Assembly: GCA_004297775.1 (NCBI GenBank)
Contig: SCUE01000019.1
Span: forward strand, 62,001 to 126,000
Source: Chloroflexota bacterium
GTDB taxonomy: Bacteria; Chloroflexota; UBA6077; FW602-bin22
Length of the DNA: 64,000 nucleotides
Direction: 5' to 3'
The position numbers and the translations under genes were made by a program. How positions within the stretch are numbered: position 1 is the first letter of the stretch; each line of letters opens with the position of its first letter. Shown in pieces: positions 17,041 to 27,765 of this stretch. The notes under the pieces are model-generated. The model searched no databases, was not told the origin of the DNA, and saw nothing but the letters and a program-made list of their open reading frames with translations.

Positions 17041-18347
17041 CCGATCGCTCGACGCGTCTCCTCGACCTGTTTCTGGCCGAGGCCCGCGAATCGATCGTCA
17101 TCCTTACCCGGGGTGCGATGGCAATCGGATCGACATTGGCGGATGTCGGTGAACTCTTCCGCGCGGCCCACACCATCAAAGGTGGCGCGCGCATGCTCGG
17201 CCTCGACGCCGTCGCGGTGGCCGCGGAACGCGTGGAATCCGTCCTTCAACGGATTCGCGCGACGCCCATCGAGGTCGACGCCGAACGCGAATTGGCGATC
17301 GCGGCAGTCGATGCGCTCGCCAGCTTTCTGTTCTCGACGCCGGAGGTCGACGGACCGCGAAAAAGTCTCTCGATCGGAACCGCGCCGGTCGAATCAGCGC
17401 CGGTACGGCGAACAACCATTCGCGTCACATCGGACCGCGTCGATCGCGTCGTCGCGCTCGTCAGCGAGGCGCGCCGAATGGCGATGGCGTCCGATCCCAA
17501 TTCCGATCCCGACGGACTCCTCGTCGCGCTGGAGCAGGCCGCGTTGCGGCTTCGACTGATCCCGCTGTCGACCGCCTTCGACGACCTTCGCCGGTCGATC
17601 CTCGATGCCGCGCGCGCGGACGAAAAGACGGTCGCCGTCGAGACAATCGGAGGCGAGATCGAACTGGACGCCTCAGTCGCCGACGTGGCCGCGGAAGTCG
17701 TCTTACAACTCGTGCGGAACGCGGTCGCGCACGGCATCGAACCACCCGATCAGCGCGTCCGAAGTGGGAAGACGCCGATCGGGACCGTGCGGATATCCGC
17801 CGCGCTGGCGGGCAGCCACGTCGCGATTGTCGTCGCTGATGATGGCGGGGGTGTCGATGCGGAGCGCGTCCGGCACCGGGCCCGCCTGGCCGGACTCGAT
17901 GATTCCTTGCCGCTTCTCGACCTGATCTGTGCGCCCGGACTGTCCACCCGAGAGCGCGTCGACGATATGGCGGGGCTGGGCGTGGGGATGGACATCGTGC
18001 GCGAACGGGTCGCGCGCGCCGATGGCGAACTCAACCTGGATACGTCGCCGTCTGGTACCGAGTTCCGGGTACGGCTGCCAATCAGCCGCGTGTTTGAGAG
18101 TCTCACGATTGCGCGCATCGGCGGTCGCCTGATCGGCATCCCGCGCGATCGCGTGGCGCGGGTCACGGGAAGGCCGGAGGTGGGTTCGATCGCCGTCGAT
18201 AGCCGCGTCGATGAGGCGCAGGCGTTGACAGCTCCGCTTGGACCGTTGGTTGCGCCGAATCGCCTGGCGAAGCGTGCCTGGATCGCGCCCGACGGCGAAG
18301 TTGGCATCGTGCTCGAACTGAGTGATCGCGACAATCCGCGGCAGTGA
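17037..18347 (+). CDS. CheA-like chemotaxis histidine kinase, short form
   Basis: 436 residues, shorter than a usual CheA (about 650). HPt domain: His45 in FRAAHTIKGGARML. Then a brief linker, a dimerisation segment, an HATPase domain with N-box LVRNAVAHGIE, G-box DDGGGVD and GVGMDIVRERV, and a C-terminal CheW-like domain. The P2 CheY-binding domain appears to be absent, so phosphotransfer to a receiver may be direct. The neighbour is a chemoreceptor; no cheW, cheR, cheB or motility gene is near. The receiver protein at 40001 is a possible partner. Confidence 0.88.
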   Translation: MTDRSTRLLDLFLAEARESIVILTRGAMAIGSTLADVGELFRAAHTIKGGARMLGLDAVAVAAERVESVLQRIRATPIEVDAERELAIAAVDALASFLFSTPEVDGPRKSLSIGTAPVESAPVRRTTIRVTSDRVDRVVALVSEARRMAMASDPNSDPDGLLVALEQAALRLRLIPLSTAFDDLRRSILDAARADEKTVAVETIGGEIELDASVADVAAEVVLQLVRNAVAHGIEPPDQRVRSGKTPIGTVRISAALAGSHVAIVVADDGGGVDAERVRHRARLAGLDDSLPLLDLICAPGLSTRERVDDMAGLGVGMDIVRERVARADGELNLDTSPSGTEFRVRLPISRVFESLTIARIGGRLIGIPRDRVARVTGRPEVGSIAVDSRVDEAQALTAPLGPLVAPNRLAKRAWIAPDGEVGIVLELSDRDNPRQ

Positions 18348-18376
18348 CGAGCGCATCGAGCTAGCTTGCCGGGGGA

Positions 18377-18682
18377 TCAGCCGCGGGCGTCGAATCCCCC
18401 GGTGCTTGACTGACCGGCGCTCTGAAAGTACGCCCGGGCCGATGAGATGTGTGTTTGTGCTCGCTGCATCGCCACGCTCGCCTGCTCGATCGCTTGAAGG
18501 GCCTCCGCCGCGTTCGCCAGCGGCTGCGCGGCGACGCCGCTGGTTGCGCGCGCCAGATCGTCGGTCGCGCGCTGCAACGCTTCGCCAAAGCTCTCCGAGC
18601 CTTCTGGCGCCCGTGTCTCGATGCGTGGCGCGGGTGCGCCCGCCCCAGCGATTCGCCCATTTTCGATTGGTGCGACCATCAT
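18377..18682 (-). CDS. Small helical protein, unknown (faint FliE resemblance)
   Basis: 101 residues, largely alpha-helical after a short Pro/Ala-rich N-terminus. SFGEALQRATDDLARA and AIEQASVAMQRAQTHISSAR resemble the two helices of the flagellar basal-body protein FliE, including the repeated Ala/Gln heptads, but the FliE C-terminal AYQEIM signature is not there. GAGGGA directly precedes the ATG-ATG start. The gene is convergent with cheA. It could be an axial or secretion-related small protein; I would not assign a function. Confidence 0.6.
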   Translation of the reverse strand: MMVAPIENGRIAGAGAPAPRIETRAPEGSESFGEALQRATDDLARATSGVAAQPLANAAEALQAIEQASVAMQRAQTHISSARAYFQSAGQSSTGGFDARG

Positions 18683-18719
18683 TCCCTCGGGCCAAACCGT
18701 TGATCTCTGGCCCCTCCAC

Positions 18720-18725
18720 TATACT
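18720..18725 (+). promoter_or_regulatory. -10 element, yqeY (leaderless-type spacing)
   Basis: TATACT ends 6 bp before the GTG at 18732, with no ribosome binding site, which implies transcription starting at or very near the start codon. Confidence 0.55.
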
Positions 18726-18731
18726 CGGCGG

Positions 18732-19187
18732 GTGGCGCTAAAGGAACAGGTGGCATCTGATCTGACTGCCGCGATGAAGGCGCGAGACTCGGTTCGCACC
18801 GGCACGCTGCGACTCCTACGCGCGGCGTTCACGACCTATGAAGTCGCCCGCACCGATCCGAAGAACTCTCGACACGGCGAGCCGATCACCGAGGGCGATC
18901 TACTGTCGATTGTCGAGAAGGAACTCAAGCAGCGTCTTGAATCGATCGAGGCGTTTCGGAAGGGCAACCGGGAGGATCTTGCCGTCAAAGAGCAGGCCGA
19001 GATCGACGTGTTGCGGCCATATCTCCCGACCCAGTTGACCCGGGATGAGATCTTCGCCCACGTGGAGGGTCTGGTTCGGGAGCACGGCAAGGAGTTCAAA
19101 GCGGTAATGCCGGTTGCGGCGCGTGAGTTGCGTGGCCGCGCCGATGGGCGCCTCGTCAACGAAGTTGTCAAACAACTGACCCAGTGA
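18732..19187 (+). CDS. yqeY: GatB/YqeY domain protein
   Basis: A 151-residue YqeY-family protein related to the tail domain of the tRNA-amidotransferase subunit GatB. Typical motifs are the N-terminal LKEQVASDLTAAMKARD, then EAFRKGNREDLAVKEQAEIDVLRPYLP and the C-terminal GRADGRLVNEVVKQ. It probably interacts with tRNA, but its role in cells is not settled. GTG 18732 was chosen from the family start and the TATACT 6 bp upstream. It is followed 12 bp later by the molybdoenzyme gene. Confidence 0.93.
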   Translation: MALKEQVASDLTAAMKARDSVRTGTLRLLRAAFTTYEVARTDPKNSRHGEPITEGDLLSIVEKELKQRLESIEAFRKGNREDLAVKEQAEIDVLRPYLPTQLTRDEIFAHVEGLVREHGKEFKAVMPVAARELRGRADGRLVNEVVKQLTQ

Positions 19188-19199
19188 GGTCGTCCGCTC

Positions 19200-19790
19200 G
19201 TGTCTGATCCGGGCAGTCAATCGGTACGAGACCCGTCGGAGCGGGTACCTCCCGGCCAAACCCTGACCGAGAAGTGGCCGGTGCTGCACTACGGATCGAC
19301 GCCGCGTGTCGACGTCGCTCGATGGCGATTTCGTGTCTTCGGTCGAGTCGAGCATCCGATCGAGCTCACGTACGAGCAGTTTCTGGCGCTCCCGCGCACG
19401 AGCGTGACGCGAGATATCCATTGCGTGACGACCTGGAGCCGATTCGACAATACGTTCGAGGGCATCCCGTTTCGCGAGATTCTGCGGCTGGCGCCGCCGA
19501 TGCCGAACGCGCGCTACGTGATGGTTCACGCCGAGTACGGATTCACGACGAATGTTCCGCTCGACGATCTCGATCGCGATGACGTGCTCTTCGCCCTGCG
19601 GCATAACGGCCAAGATTTGACGCCGGATCATGGCTGGCCGGTTCGACTCGTCGTTCCGCACCTGTACTTCTGGAAGTCCGCAAAATGGGTTCGAGGGATC
19701 GAGTTCCTGGATCAGGATCGTCCCGGATTCTGGGAGCGCAACGGCTACCATATGCGTGGCGATCCGTGGCGCGAGGAGCGGTACGGCTAG
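19200..19790 (+). CDS. YedY/sulfite-oxidase-like molybdopterin protein, cytoplasmic form
   Basis: A 196-residue oxidoreductase molybdopterin-binding domain. The molybdenum-ligating Cys is in IHCVTTWSRFDNTFEG, followed by GWPVRLVVPHLYFWKSAKWV, typical of the family. There is no Tat signal and no dimerisation domain, so this is the short, probably cytoplasmic type whose substrate is unknown. Its TAG stop shares the CTAG with the convergent SWIM gene. Molybdopterin synthase is encoded at 61.6 kb. Confidence 0.9.
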   Translation: MSDPGSQSVRDPSERVPPGQTLTEKWPVLHYGSTPRVDVARWRFRVFGRVEHPIELTYEQFLALPRTSVTRDIHCVTTWSRFDNTFEGIPFREILRLAPPMPNARYVMVHAEYGFTTNVPLDDLDRDDVLFALRHNGQDLTPDHGWPVRLVVPHLYFWKSAKWVRGIEFLDQDRPGFWERNGYHMRGDPWREERYG

Positions 19791-20056
19791 CGGGCGCCGG
19801 CCCCCATGAGTTCGGCCTCGCGGCCGGCCGTCCTCGTCATCCCTTGCAGGAGTCGTTCTAGCGCCATCGTGTGGCAGCAGATGCGATGCGTTCCGAAGAA
19901 CTCGCACCCACATGTCCACTCGCCATTGTCGAACCGAACGGTGTGCGTGTCGTTTTCGCCGCGGAACGTTGCCTGCAGACCGGTCACGGTAACGCGGTCC
20001 GGCTCCTGGGCGTAGCGACGGGCCTTTTCGATCTTCCCGATCAGGCTAGACTGCAT
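19787..20056 (-). CDS. Small SWIM zinc-finger protein
   Basis: 89 residues with a SWIM signature CxC...CxH: Cys49, Cys51, Cys60 and His62, in the stretch TCGCEFFGTHRICCHTMALE. SWIM fingers bind DNA, RNA or proteins and usually sit inside larger proteins, such as a helicase or a recombinase partner. Here the domain is nearly the whole protein. ATG 20056 has AGGGGG upstream. A minus-strand TATACT lies about 30 bp before the start. It is divergent from the YtxH-like gene. Function unknown. Confidence 0.82.
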   Translation of the reverse strand: MQSSLIGKIEKARRYAQEPDRVTVTGLQATFRGENDTHTVRFDNGEWTCGCEFFGTHRICCHTMALERLLQGMTRTAGREAELMGAGAR

Positions 20057-20085
20057 GATTGCAAACCCCCTGTCGCGACGTACCA

Positions 20086-20093
20086 AGTATAAC
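20086..20093. promoter_or_regulatory. Shared bidirectional -10 element, SWIM gene / YtxH-like gene
   Basis: AGTATAAC gives TATACT on the minus strand and TATAAC on the plus strand, identical to the core at 8294-8301. Both flanking genes have a Shine-Dalgarno sequence here, so both transcripts would have leaders of about 15-25 nt. Confidence 0.5.
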
Positions 20094-20113
20094 TCGGTTG
20101 CACGGAGGTCCCA

Positions 20114-20302
20114 ATGGCGTTCCGACAGGGCTTTTTGATCGGGGCCGCGCTTGGCGCACTCGTGACGATTCTGTATACGCCGATCGAGGGCCGCGACGCG
20201 CGGGCAATCATCCTCGGGCCGCTCGGCTGGCGCGAGGAGGAGAGTGAGCCGAACGACTTCGTCGACGAGCCGCGGAACGCCGGCCGCCTTCAATCGACCT
20301 AG
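20114..20302 (+). CDS. YtxH-like small membrane protein
   Basis: 62 residues: GFLIGAALGALVTILYTP forms one membrane helix with a Gly/Ala face (about residues 6-23), followed by a GRDAR stretch and an acidic tail. This matches the general plan of YtxH/gas-vesicle-like small proteins, whose role is unclear. GGAGG lies 6 bp before the ATG. It is followed by uvrB 43 bp later, which appears to have its own promoter. Confidence 0.7.
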   Translation: MAFRQGFLIGAALGALVTILYTPIEGRDARAIILGPLGWREEESEPNDFVDEPRNAGRLQST

Positions 20303-20330
20303 TTCTCGGAGGAAGGGCCGTGCCCGTTCC

Positions 20331-20336
20331 TAGAAT
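20331..20336 (+). promoter_or_regulatory. -10 element, uvrB (leaderless-type spacing)
   Basis: TAGAAT ends 9 bp before the GTG at 20346, and no Shine-Dalgarno sequence lies between. The GGAGGAAGGG upstream (20308-20317) is too far from the start (about 28 bp) to act as one. Confidence 0.5.
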
Positions 20337-20345
20337 CGAAGTCTG

Positions 20346-22426
<2,081 letters not shown>

Positions 22427-22430
<4 letters not shown>

Positions 22431-23077
22431 CGTTTGGTATCGTGGTCTTCCCGGGCAGCAATTGCGACGCGGATGTCGCCCACGTCGTCGGCACCGTCCT
22501 CGGCCAGCCGTGGCGGTACGTGTGGCATCTTGAGACCAGCCTGGCTGGCATCGATTGCGTCGTTCTGCCGGGCGGTTTCTCGTACGGAGACCACCTCCGG
22601 CCGGGCGCGATCGCGCGATTCAGTCCGATCATGGAGTCCGTGGCGCGCCACGCGGCGGCCGGCGGGCTGACGATCGGCATCTGCAACGGATTCCAGGTGT
22701 TGGTCGAGGCCGGTCTGCTGCCGGGCGCGCTTCTGCGCAACGAGGCGCTCGAGTTCCGATGCGGTTGGGTAGACATGACTGTCGAGCGCGCCGACACTCC
22801 TTTCACCCGGATGTATCGGCCTGGGCAGGTCGTGCGCATGCCGATCGCGCACGGAGATGGCCGCTACTTCGTCACCGACGAGCCGACCGACGTGGTCTTG
22901 CGGTACGTCGATAACCCGAACGGTTCGATGGGCGCGGTCGCCGGAATCGCCAATCACCGTGGAAACGTGTTCGGGTTGATGCCACACCCGGAGCGGTGCT
23001 CCGAGCTCGACTTGGGCGGCATCGACGGACTGGGGATCTTCCGATCGATCGTCCGCGAGCTGGCCGGCGCCCGGTGA
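22427..23077 (+). CDS. purQ: Phosphoribosylformylglycinamidine synthase, glutaminase subunit
   Basis: A 216-residue class I glutamine amidotransferase that supplies ammonia to PurL in the fourth step of purine synthesis. Nucleophile Cys is in GICNGFQ (near residue 85), and the His-Pro-Glu of the triad in MPHPERCSE near the C-terminus. GTG overlaps the uvrB stop. A purS gene, expected with this small PurL type, is not visible next to it. Confidence 0.96.
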
Positions 23078-25308
23078 ACGTCACTACCTTGCTCGCGCCA
23101 GCCATCCTCGACATGGTCGCGCTCTCAATCGACGAGTATCGCCTCATCGTCGAGCGCCTCGGTCGCACGCCGACCGGTGTCGAGATCGGTATGTTCGGCT
23201 CCATGTGGAGCGAACACTGCGGTTACAAGAACTCTAAGCCTCTGCTCCGGCTGTTTCCGACCCAGGCTCCCTGGGTGCTCCAGGGACCGGGCGAGAACGC
23301 CGGCGTGGTCGATATCGGCGATGGCCTCGCTATCGCTATGAAAATGGAAAGCCACAATCACCCGAGCGCGGTCGAGCCACACGAGGGAGCTGCCACCGGT
23401 GTTGGCGGCATCATCCGCGACATCTTCACCATGGGCGCCCGCCCGATCGCGATCCTCGACGCTCTTCGCTTTGGGCCGCTCGATTCAGCGCGCAATCGCT
23501 ATCTGTTCCAGGGTGTCGTCGGCGGCATCTCCGCGTACGGTAACTGCATCGGCGTGCCGACCGTGGGCGGCGACATCAGCTTCGCCGAGTGTTACCGCGG
23601 AAATCCGCTCGTCAACGTGATGGCGGTTGGCCTCCTTCGCCACGATGATTTGATTCGCGCGACCGCTACTGGCGCCGGTGATGTTCTGATCCTCGTCGGG
23701 TCGGACACCGGACGTGACGGCATTCACGGCGCATCCGGGCTTGCTTCACGCGAGTTGAGCGCCGAGCGGGAGGAGCAACGCCCGACGGTGCAGGTCGGCA
23801 ACCCGTTCATAGAAAAGTTGCTGATCGAGGCTTGCCTGGAACTGCTCCGCGATGGCCGACACCACATCGTCGGTCTGCAGGATCTCGGCGCCGCCGGAAT
23901 CACCAGCGCCGTCGTCGAAGTTGCCGCCAAGAGCGGGACCGGCGTCGAGATCGACGTCGCGAAGGTGGCGCGTCGCGAGTCCGGGATGTCCGCCTATGAA
24001 GTCATGCTGAGCGAGTCGCAGGAACGCATGCTCGTGATCGCGCGTGCCGGCCACGAGAGCGTAGTGCGGGCGATCTTCGATAAGTGGGAGCTTCACTCAG
24101 ACGTGATCGGCCTTGTGACTTCCGATGGCATCGTCTGTGTTCGCGACGGCGATGTTGTCGAGTGCGAGGTTCCGGCCAAGCTCTTCGCCGAGGCGCCGAC
24201 CCATCGACGGCAGGGTGTCCGGCCGATTGTCCTCGATCGCCTCGCTAGCTTCGATCCGGAGTCATTGGCGCCCGAACCGGATCTCAACGCCGCGCTCGCA
24301 ACGCTCCTGGCGCATCCGGACGTGGCGTCGAAACGCTCCGTCTATCGGCAGTACGACCATACCGTCCAGACGAATACGCTCGTCGCGCCGGGCGACGGGG
24401 ACGCGGCGGTTCTGCGCATCAAGGGCACGCGCCGAGCGGTTGCGCTTTCGACCGATTGCACCAGCCGGTACTGTCAATTGGATCCGCGCGCCGGTGGCGC
24501 GATCGCCGTCGCCGAGGCGTGCCGAAACGTGGCTTCATCCGGCGCGCGACCAATCGCAATTACGGATTGCCTGAACTTCGGCAATCCGGAGAAACTCGAG
24601 ATCTACTACCAACTCGAAGAGGCGATCTCGGGGATGGCGGATGCATGCCGCGCGCTGTCGGTTCCGGTCATTTCGGGCAACGTCTCCCTGTACAACGAGA
24701 CCGACGGAACGCCAATCTACCCGACGCCGATGGTTGGCGCGCTCGGCTTGATCGACGATGCCGACTCGCGCCTAACCGCCGGGTTTCGCGCCGAGGGGCA
24801 TGTCGTCGCCGTGGTTGGTTCGGCCGAGGCTAGCCTCGGCGGGAGTCTGTATCTCGCCGCCATCCATGGGGTGGTCGCCGGACGATTGCCGCACTTCGAC
24901 GCCCAAGCGGAAGCGGCGCTCCATGCATTCCTGGTCGCGGCCGCCGGCGAGCGACTCTTGATGTCCTGTCACGATCTGTCGGACGGCGGGTTCGCGGTTG
25001 CGCTCGCGGAGTCGGCGATCATCGGTCGAATCGGGTGTAACTGCGATGTTGTCGCCTCCGATCGTCGGCCGGAAGCTATCCTCTTCTCGGAGGGGCAATC
25101 GCGCGCGGTCGTGTCATTCGAGGCCGCGGCGCTGCCTGCGCTGCGCGACTTGGCGACGCGTCACGGAGTGCCGTTCCAAACGATCGGAGCAGTTGGGGGG
25201 AAGAACATTCGTGTCAACTCCTGGATCGATATCGCGGTGGATTCCGCGCACGACACCTGGGCCTATGCGCTCGAACGCGCGGCCGCTGACGTAGAATCCC
25301 GACCGTGA
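23074..25308 (+). CDS. purL: Phosphoribosylformylglycinamidine synthase, large subunit (short type)
   Basis: 744 residues, the small PurL form that works with PurS and PurQ. Visible are SMWSEHCGYKNSKPLL near residue 47, the ATP/substrate site KMESHNHPSAVEP, GTGVGGI-type loops and, in the second half, DLSDGGFAVALAE. The GTG at 23074 overlaps the purQ stop (GTGA), which fixes the start; the frame stays open upstream by chance. It ends in a 4-bp overlap with purF. Confidence 0.96.
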   Translation: MNVTTLLAPAILDMVALSIDEYRLIVERLGRTPTGVEIGMFGSMWSEHCGYKNSKPLLRLFPTQAPWVLQGPGENAGVVDIGDGLAIAMKMESHNHPSAVEPHEGAATGVGGIIRDIFTMGARPIAILDALRFGPLDSARNRYLFQGVVGGISAYGNCIGVPTVGGDISFAECYRGNPLVNVMAVGLLRHDDLIRATATGAGDVLILVGSDTGRDGIHGASGLASRELSAEREEQRPTVQVGNPFIEKLLIEACLELLRDGRHHIVGLQDLGAAGITSAVVEVAAKSGTGVEIDVAKVARRESGMSAYEVMLSESQERMLVIARAGHESVVRAIFDKWELHSDVIGLVTSDGIVCVRDGDVVECEVPAKLFAEAPTHRRQGVRPIVLDRLASFDPESLAPEPDLNAALATLLAHPDVASKRSVYRQYDHTVQTNTLVAPGDGDAAVLRIKGTRRAVALSTDCTSRYCQLDPRAGGAIAVAEACRNVASSGARPIAITDCLNFGNPEKLEIYYQLEEAISGMADACRALSVPVISGNVSLYNETDGTPIYPTPMVGALGLIDDADSRLTAGFRAEGHVVAVVGSAEASLGGSLYLAAIHGVVAGRLPHFDAQAEAALHAFLVAAAGERLLMSCHDLSDGGFAVALAESAIIGRIGCNCDVVASDRRPEAILFSEGQSRAVVSFEAAALPALRDLATRHGVPFQTIGAVGGKNIRVNSWIDIAVDSAHDTWAYALERAAADVESRP

Positions 25309-26741
25309 TGCTGGACGGAGCGCGCCGTCGCGAACGACCAGAAGAGAACTGCGGCGTATTTGGGATTTTCAGCCGCGATCACGAGGTCGCGCGAACGACA
25401 TTCTTCGGGCTCTATGCGCTCCAGCACCGGGGCCAGGAGTCGGCCGGCATCGCGACCGCCGACGGTGAACAGATCGTCTGTCACGCCCGCATGGGGCTCG
25501 TTAGCCAGGTGTTCAATGAGGAAGACCTGAGTGGGCTGACCGGGCACATCGCAATCGGTCACACGCGATACTCGACGATGGGCGCGTCGCGGGCGTGCAA
25601 CGCGCAGCCGCTGATGGTCGACGGTCCGGCCGGACAGATCGCGCTCGCGCACAACGGCAATCTTGTCAACGCCAACGCGTTGCGTGCCGAGTTGGAGCGC
25701 TCCGGGTTTCCCTTCGATACGACCACCGACAGCGAAGTAATCGCGGCGATGATCGTGAGCGCTCCGGGCGATAGCTGGTCGGACCGCGTCGCGCATGTTA
25801 TGCCGCGACTGGTTGGCGCCTACAGCCTGACAATCGCAACTCGTGATGAGTTGATCGCCGTGCGCGATCCTCTCGGGGTGCGGCCGCTCTGTGTTGGTCG
25901 CATGGGCACCGGTTGGCTCGTGTCATCCGAGTCGTGTGCGCTCGATACTGTCGGCGCGCAGTTCATCCGAGAAATCGAACCCGGCGAGATCGTCAGCTTC
26001 GGCACCGACGGCGACCCGGCTGGTCCGGTTCGTGTCCACAGTCGTATCGGTCAGCGTGGCGTCCGTCGAGCGACGTGCGTCTTCGAGTTCATCTATTTCG
26101 CCCGACCCGATAGTGTGATCGATGGCAAGCTCGTCTACCAGGTTCGCCAGGAAATGGGGCGTCGTCTCGCGCGCGAGAAGCCGGCCGAGGCCGACATCGT
26201 CATCGCGGTGCCCGACTCGGCGACGCCGGCCGCGATCGGCTACGCCGAGGAGAGCGGCATTCCGTATCGCGAGGGCCTGGTCAAGAGCCGGTACATCCAC
26301 CGGACCTTCATTCAGCCCGAACAGGGGATGCGTCGGGCGTCGGTCGATCTCAAGTTCAACACCTTGCCCGAAATCCTTGGCGGAAAGAGGGTCGTCGTGG
26401 TCGATGACTCGATCGTGCGGGGCACGACGACCGGCCAGTTGGTGCGTTTGCTGCGCAAGGGCGGCGCGCGCGAGGTCCACGTGAGGATTCACTGCCCGCC
26501 GTTCGTCAATCCCTGCTACCTGGGGATCGATGTCGCGCGGAAGGGCGAGTTGATCGCCGCGAAGATGACGGTCGATCAGGTATGCGAACACATCGGCGCC
26601 GATTCGCTCGGTTTTCTCAGCGTCGGTGGTCTTTTGGATGCGCTAGGCCTACCCGAAAAAGACTATTGTCGAGCCTGCTTTACCGGACAATATCCGGTCA
26701 ATGTGCAACTCGAACTGGACAAGCTTGCGCTCGAAAGCTGA
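25305..26741 (+). CDS. purF: Amidophosphoribosyltransferase
   Basis: Commits PRPP to purine synthesis. 478 residues with a short propeptide before the nucleophile Cys16 (ENCGVFGIF), which must be cleaved off to free the Cys. The PRPP-binding loop VVVVDDSIVRGTTTGQLV is in the second half. Cys residues at the positions that bind the [4Fe-4S] cluster in the Bacillus enzyme are conserved (RATCVFEF, NPCYLG, YCRACF), so this is probably the iron-sulfur form. GTG 25305 or the following ATG 25308 is the start. Confidence 0.96.
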   Translation: MMLDGARRRERPEENCGVFGIFSRDHEVARTTFFGLYALQHRGQESAGIATADGEQIVCHARMGLVSQVFNEEDLSGLTGHIAIGHTRYSTMGASRACNAQPLMVDGPAGQIALAHNGNLVNANALRAELERSGFPFDTTTDSEVIAAMIVSAPGDSWSDRVAHVMPRLVGAYSLTIATRDELIAVRDPLGVRPLCVGRMGTGWLVSSESCALDTVGAQFIREIEPGEIVSFGTDGDPAGPVRVHSRIGQRGVRRATCVFEFIYFARPDSVIDGKLVYQVRQEMGRRLAREKPAEADIVIAVPDSATPAAIGYAEESGIPYREGLVKSRYIHRTFIQPEQGMRRASVDLKFNTLPEILGGKRVVVVDDSIVRGTTTGQLVRLLRKGGAREVHVRIHCPPFVNPCYLGIDVARKGELIAAKMTVDQVCEHIGADSLGFLSVGGLLDALGLPEKDYCRACFTGQYPVNVQLELDKLALES

Positions 26742-27765
26742 TTACCGCGCCGCGGGCGTCGATATCGACGCGGGAAACATCGTCAAGGCGCGCATGGGAC
26801 CGATCGTCCGATCGACGTTCGGCCCGCGCGTCCTGACCGATGTCGGGCCGGCGGCCGGCTTCGGCGGCCTATTCGCGCTCGGTGCCGGCCACACCGATCC
26901 CGTGCTCGTCGCCAGCGCCGATGGCGTCGGCACCAAATTGAAAATCGCCTTCCTATTGCACAGGCATAACACAGTTGGAATAGACCTCGTAAACCACTGC
27001 ATCAACGACATACTAACGATGGGTGCGAAGCCGCTCTTCTTTCTCGATTATTTCGCAACCGGCGCGATCGAACCATCGACCGTGCTGGACGTCATCGACG
27101 GCATCGCTTCTGGATGTCGAGAGGCCGGCTGCGCGTTGCTGGGCGGCGAGACTGCCCAGATGCCCGATTTCTACGCGCCCGGGGAGTACGACCTGGCCGG
27201 ATTCATCGTCGGCGTCGTCGAACGCGCCGATCTCATCGATTCGGGGCGGGTGAAGCCGGGTGATGTCCTGATCGGGTTGCCGTCGAGTGGTCTGCACACG
27301 AACGGCTATTCGCTGGCACGGCGCGTTCTGAGCGTAGACGGTGTCTTGACGCGTGCGCGGCTCGACGAGTATTTCCCTGAACTCGGTCGCACGCTCGGCG
27401 AAGAACTTCTGGCGCCGCATCGTTCTTACCTCGCTGACGTGAGGCCTCGTCTTGACCGCGTAACCGCGCTTGCGCACATCACCGGTGGGGGCCTGCTCGA
27501 CAATCTTCCGCGCGCTCTCCCACCTGGCGTTTCGGCCCGACTCAGTCGTCGCAGTTGGGTTGAGCCGCCGATTTTCGGATTGATCCAGCATCGCGGCGAC
27601 ATCGCGGATGGCGAGATGGATCGCGCGTTCAATCGCGGGATCGGGATGATCCTGGTCGCGGCGGATGAGTTCGCGGACGGTCTTGTCCGTGAGATTGGCG
27701 GCGCCACGATCGTCGGCGAGGTCATCGCCGACGATGGCGAGCCGAGGGTCCGCGTCGATCCGTGA
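26701..27765 (+). CDS. purM: Phosphoribosylformylglycinamidine cyclo-ligase
   Basis: AIR synthase, 354 residues from ATG 26701. Motifs: YRAAGVDIDAGN near the N-terminus, ADGVGTKLKIA, NDILTMGAKPLFFLDY, GGETAQMPDFY and HITGGGLLDNLPR. The start overlaps the purF end by 41 bp; a TTG at 26725 would reduce the overlap to 17 bp and is equally possible. It overlaps purN by 4 bp. A short stretch near 26940-27010 is more AT-rich than its surroundings but stays in frame. Confidence 0.95.
   Translation: MCNSNWTSLRSKADYRAAGVDIDAGNIVKARMGPIVRSTFGPRVLTDVGPAAGFGGLFALGAGHTDPVLVASADGVGTKLKIAFLLHRHNTVGIDLVNHCINDILTMGAKPLFFLDYFATGAIEPSTVLDVIDGIASGCREAGCALLGGETAQMPDFYAPGEYDLAGFIVGVVERADLIDSGRVKPGDVLIGLPSSGLHTNGYSLARRVLSVDGVLTRARLDEYFPELGRTLGEELLAPHRSYLADVRPRLDRVTALAHITGGGLLDNLPRALPPGVSARLSRRSWVEPPIFGLIQHRGDIADGEMDRAFNRGIGMILVAADEFADGLVREIGGATIVGEVIADDGEPRVRVDP

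Noticed and set aside
20308..20317. GGAGGAAGGG as the uvrB ribosome binding site
   Set aside because: It is about 28 bp upstream of the GTG, too far for Shine-Dalgarno pairing, and lies before the TAGAAT hexamer.
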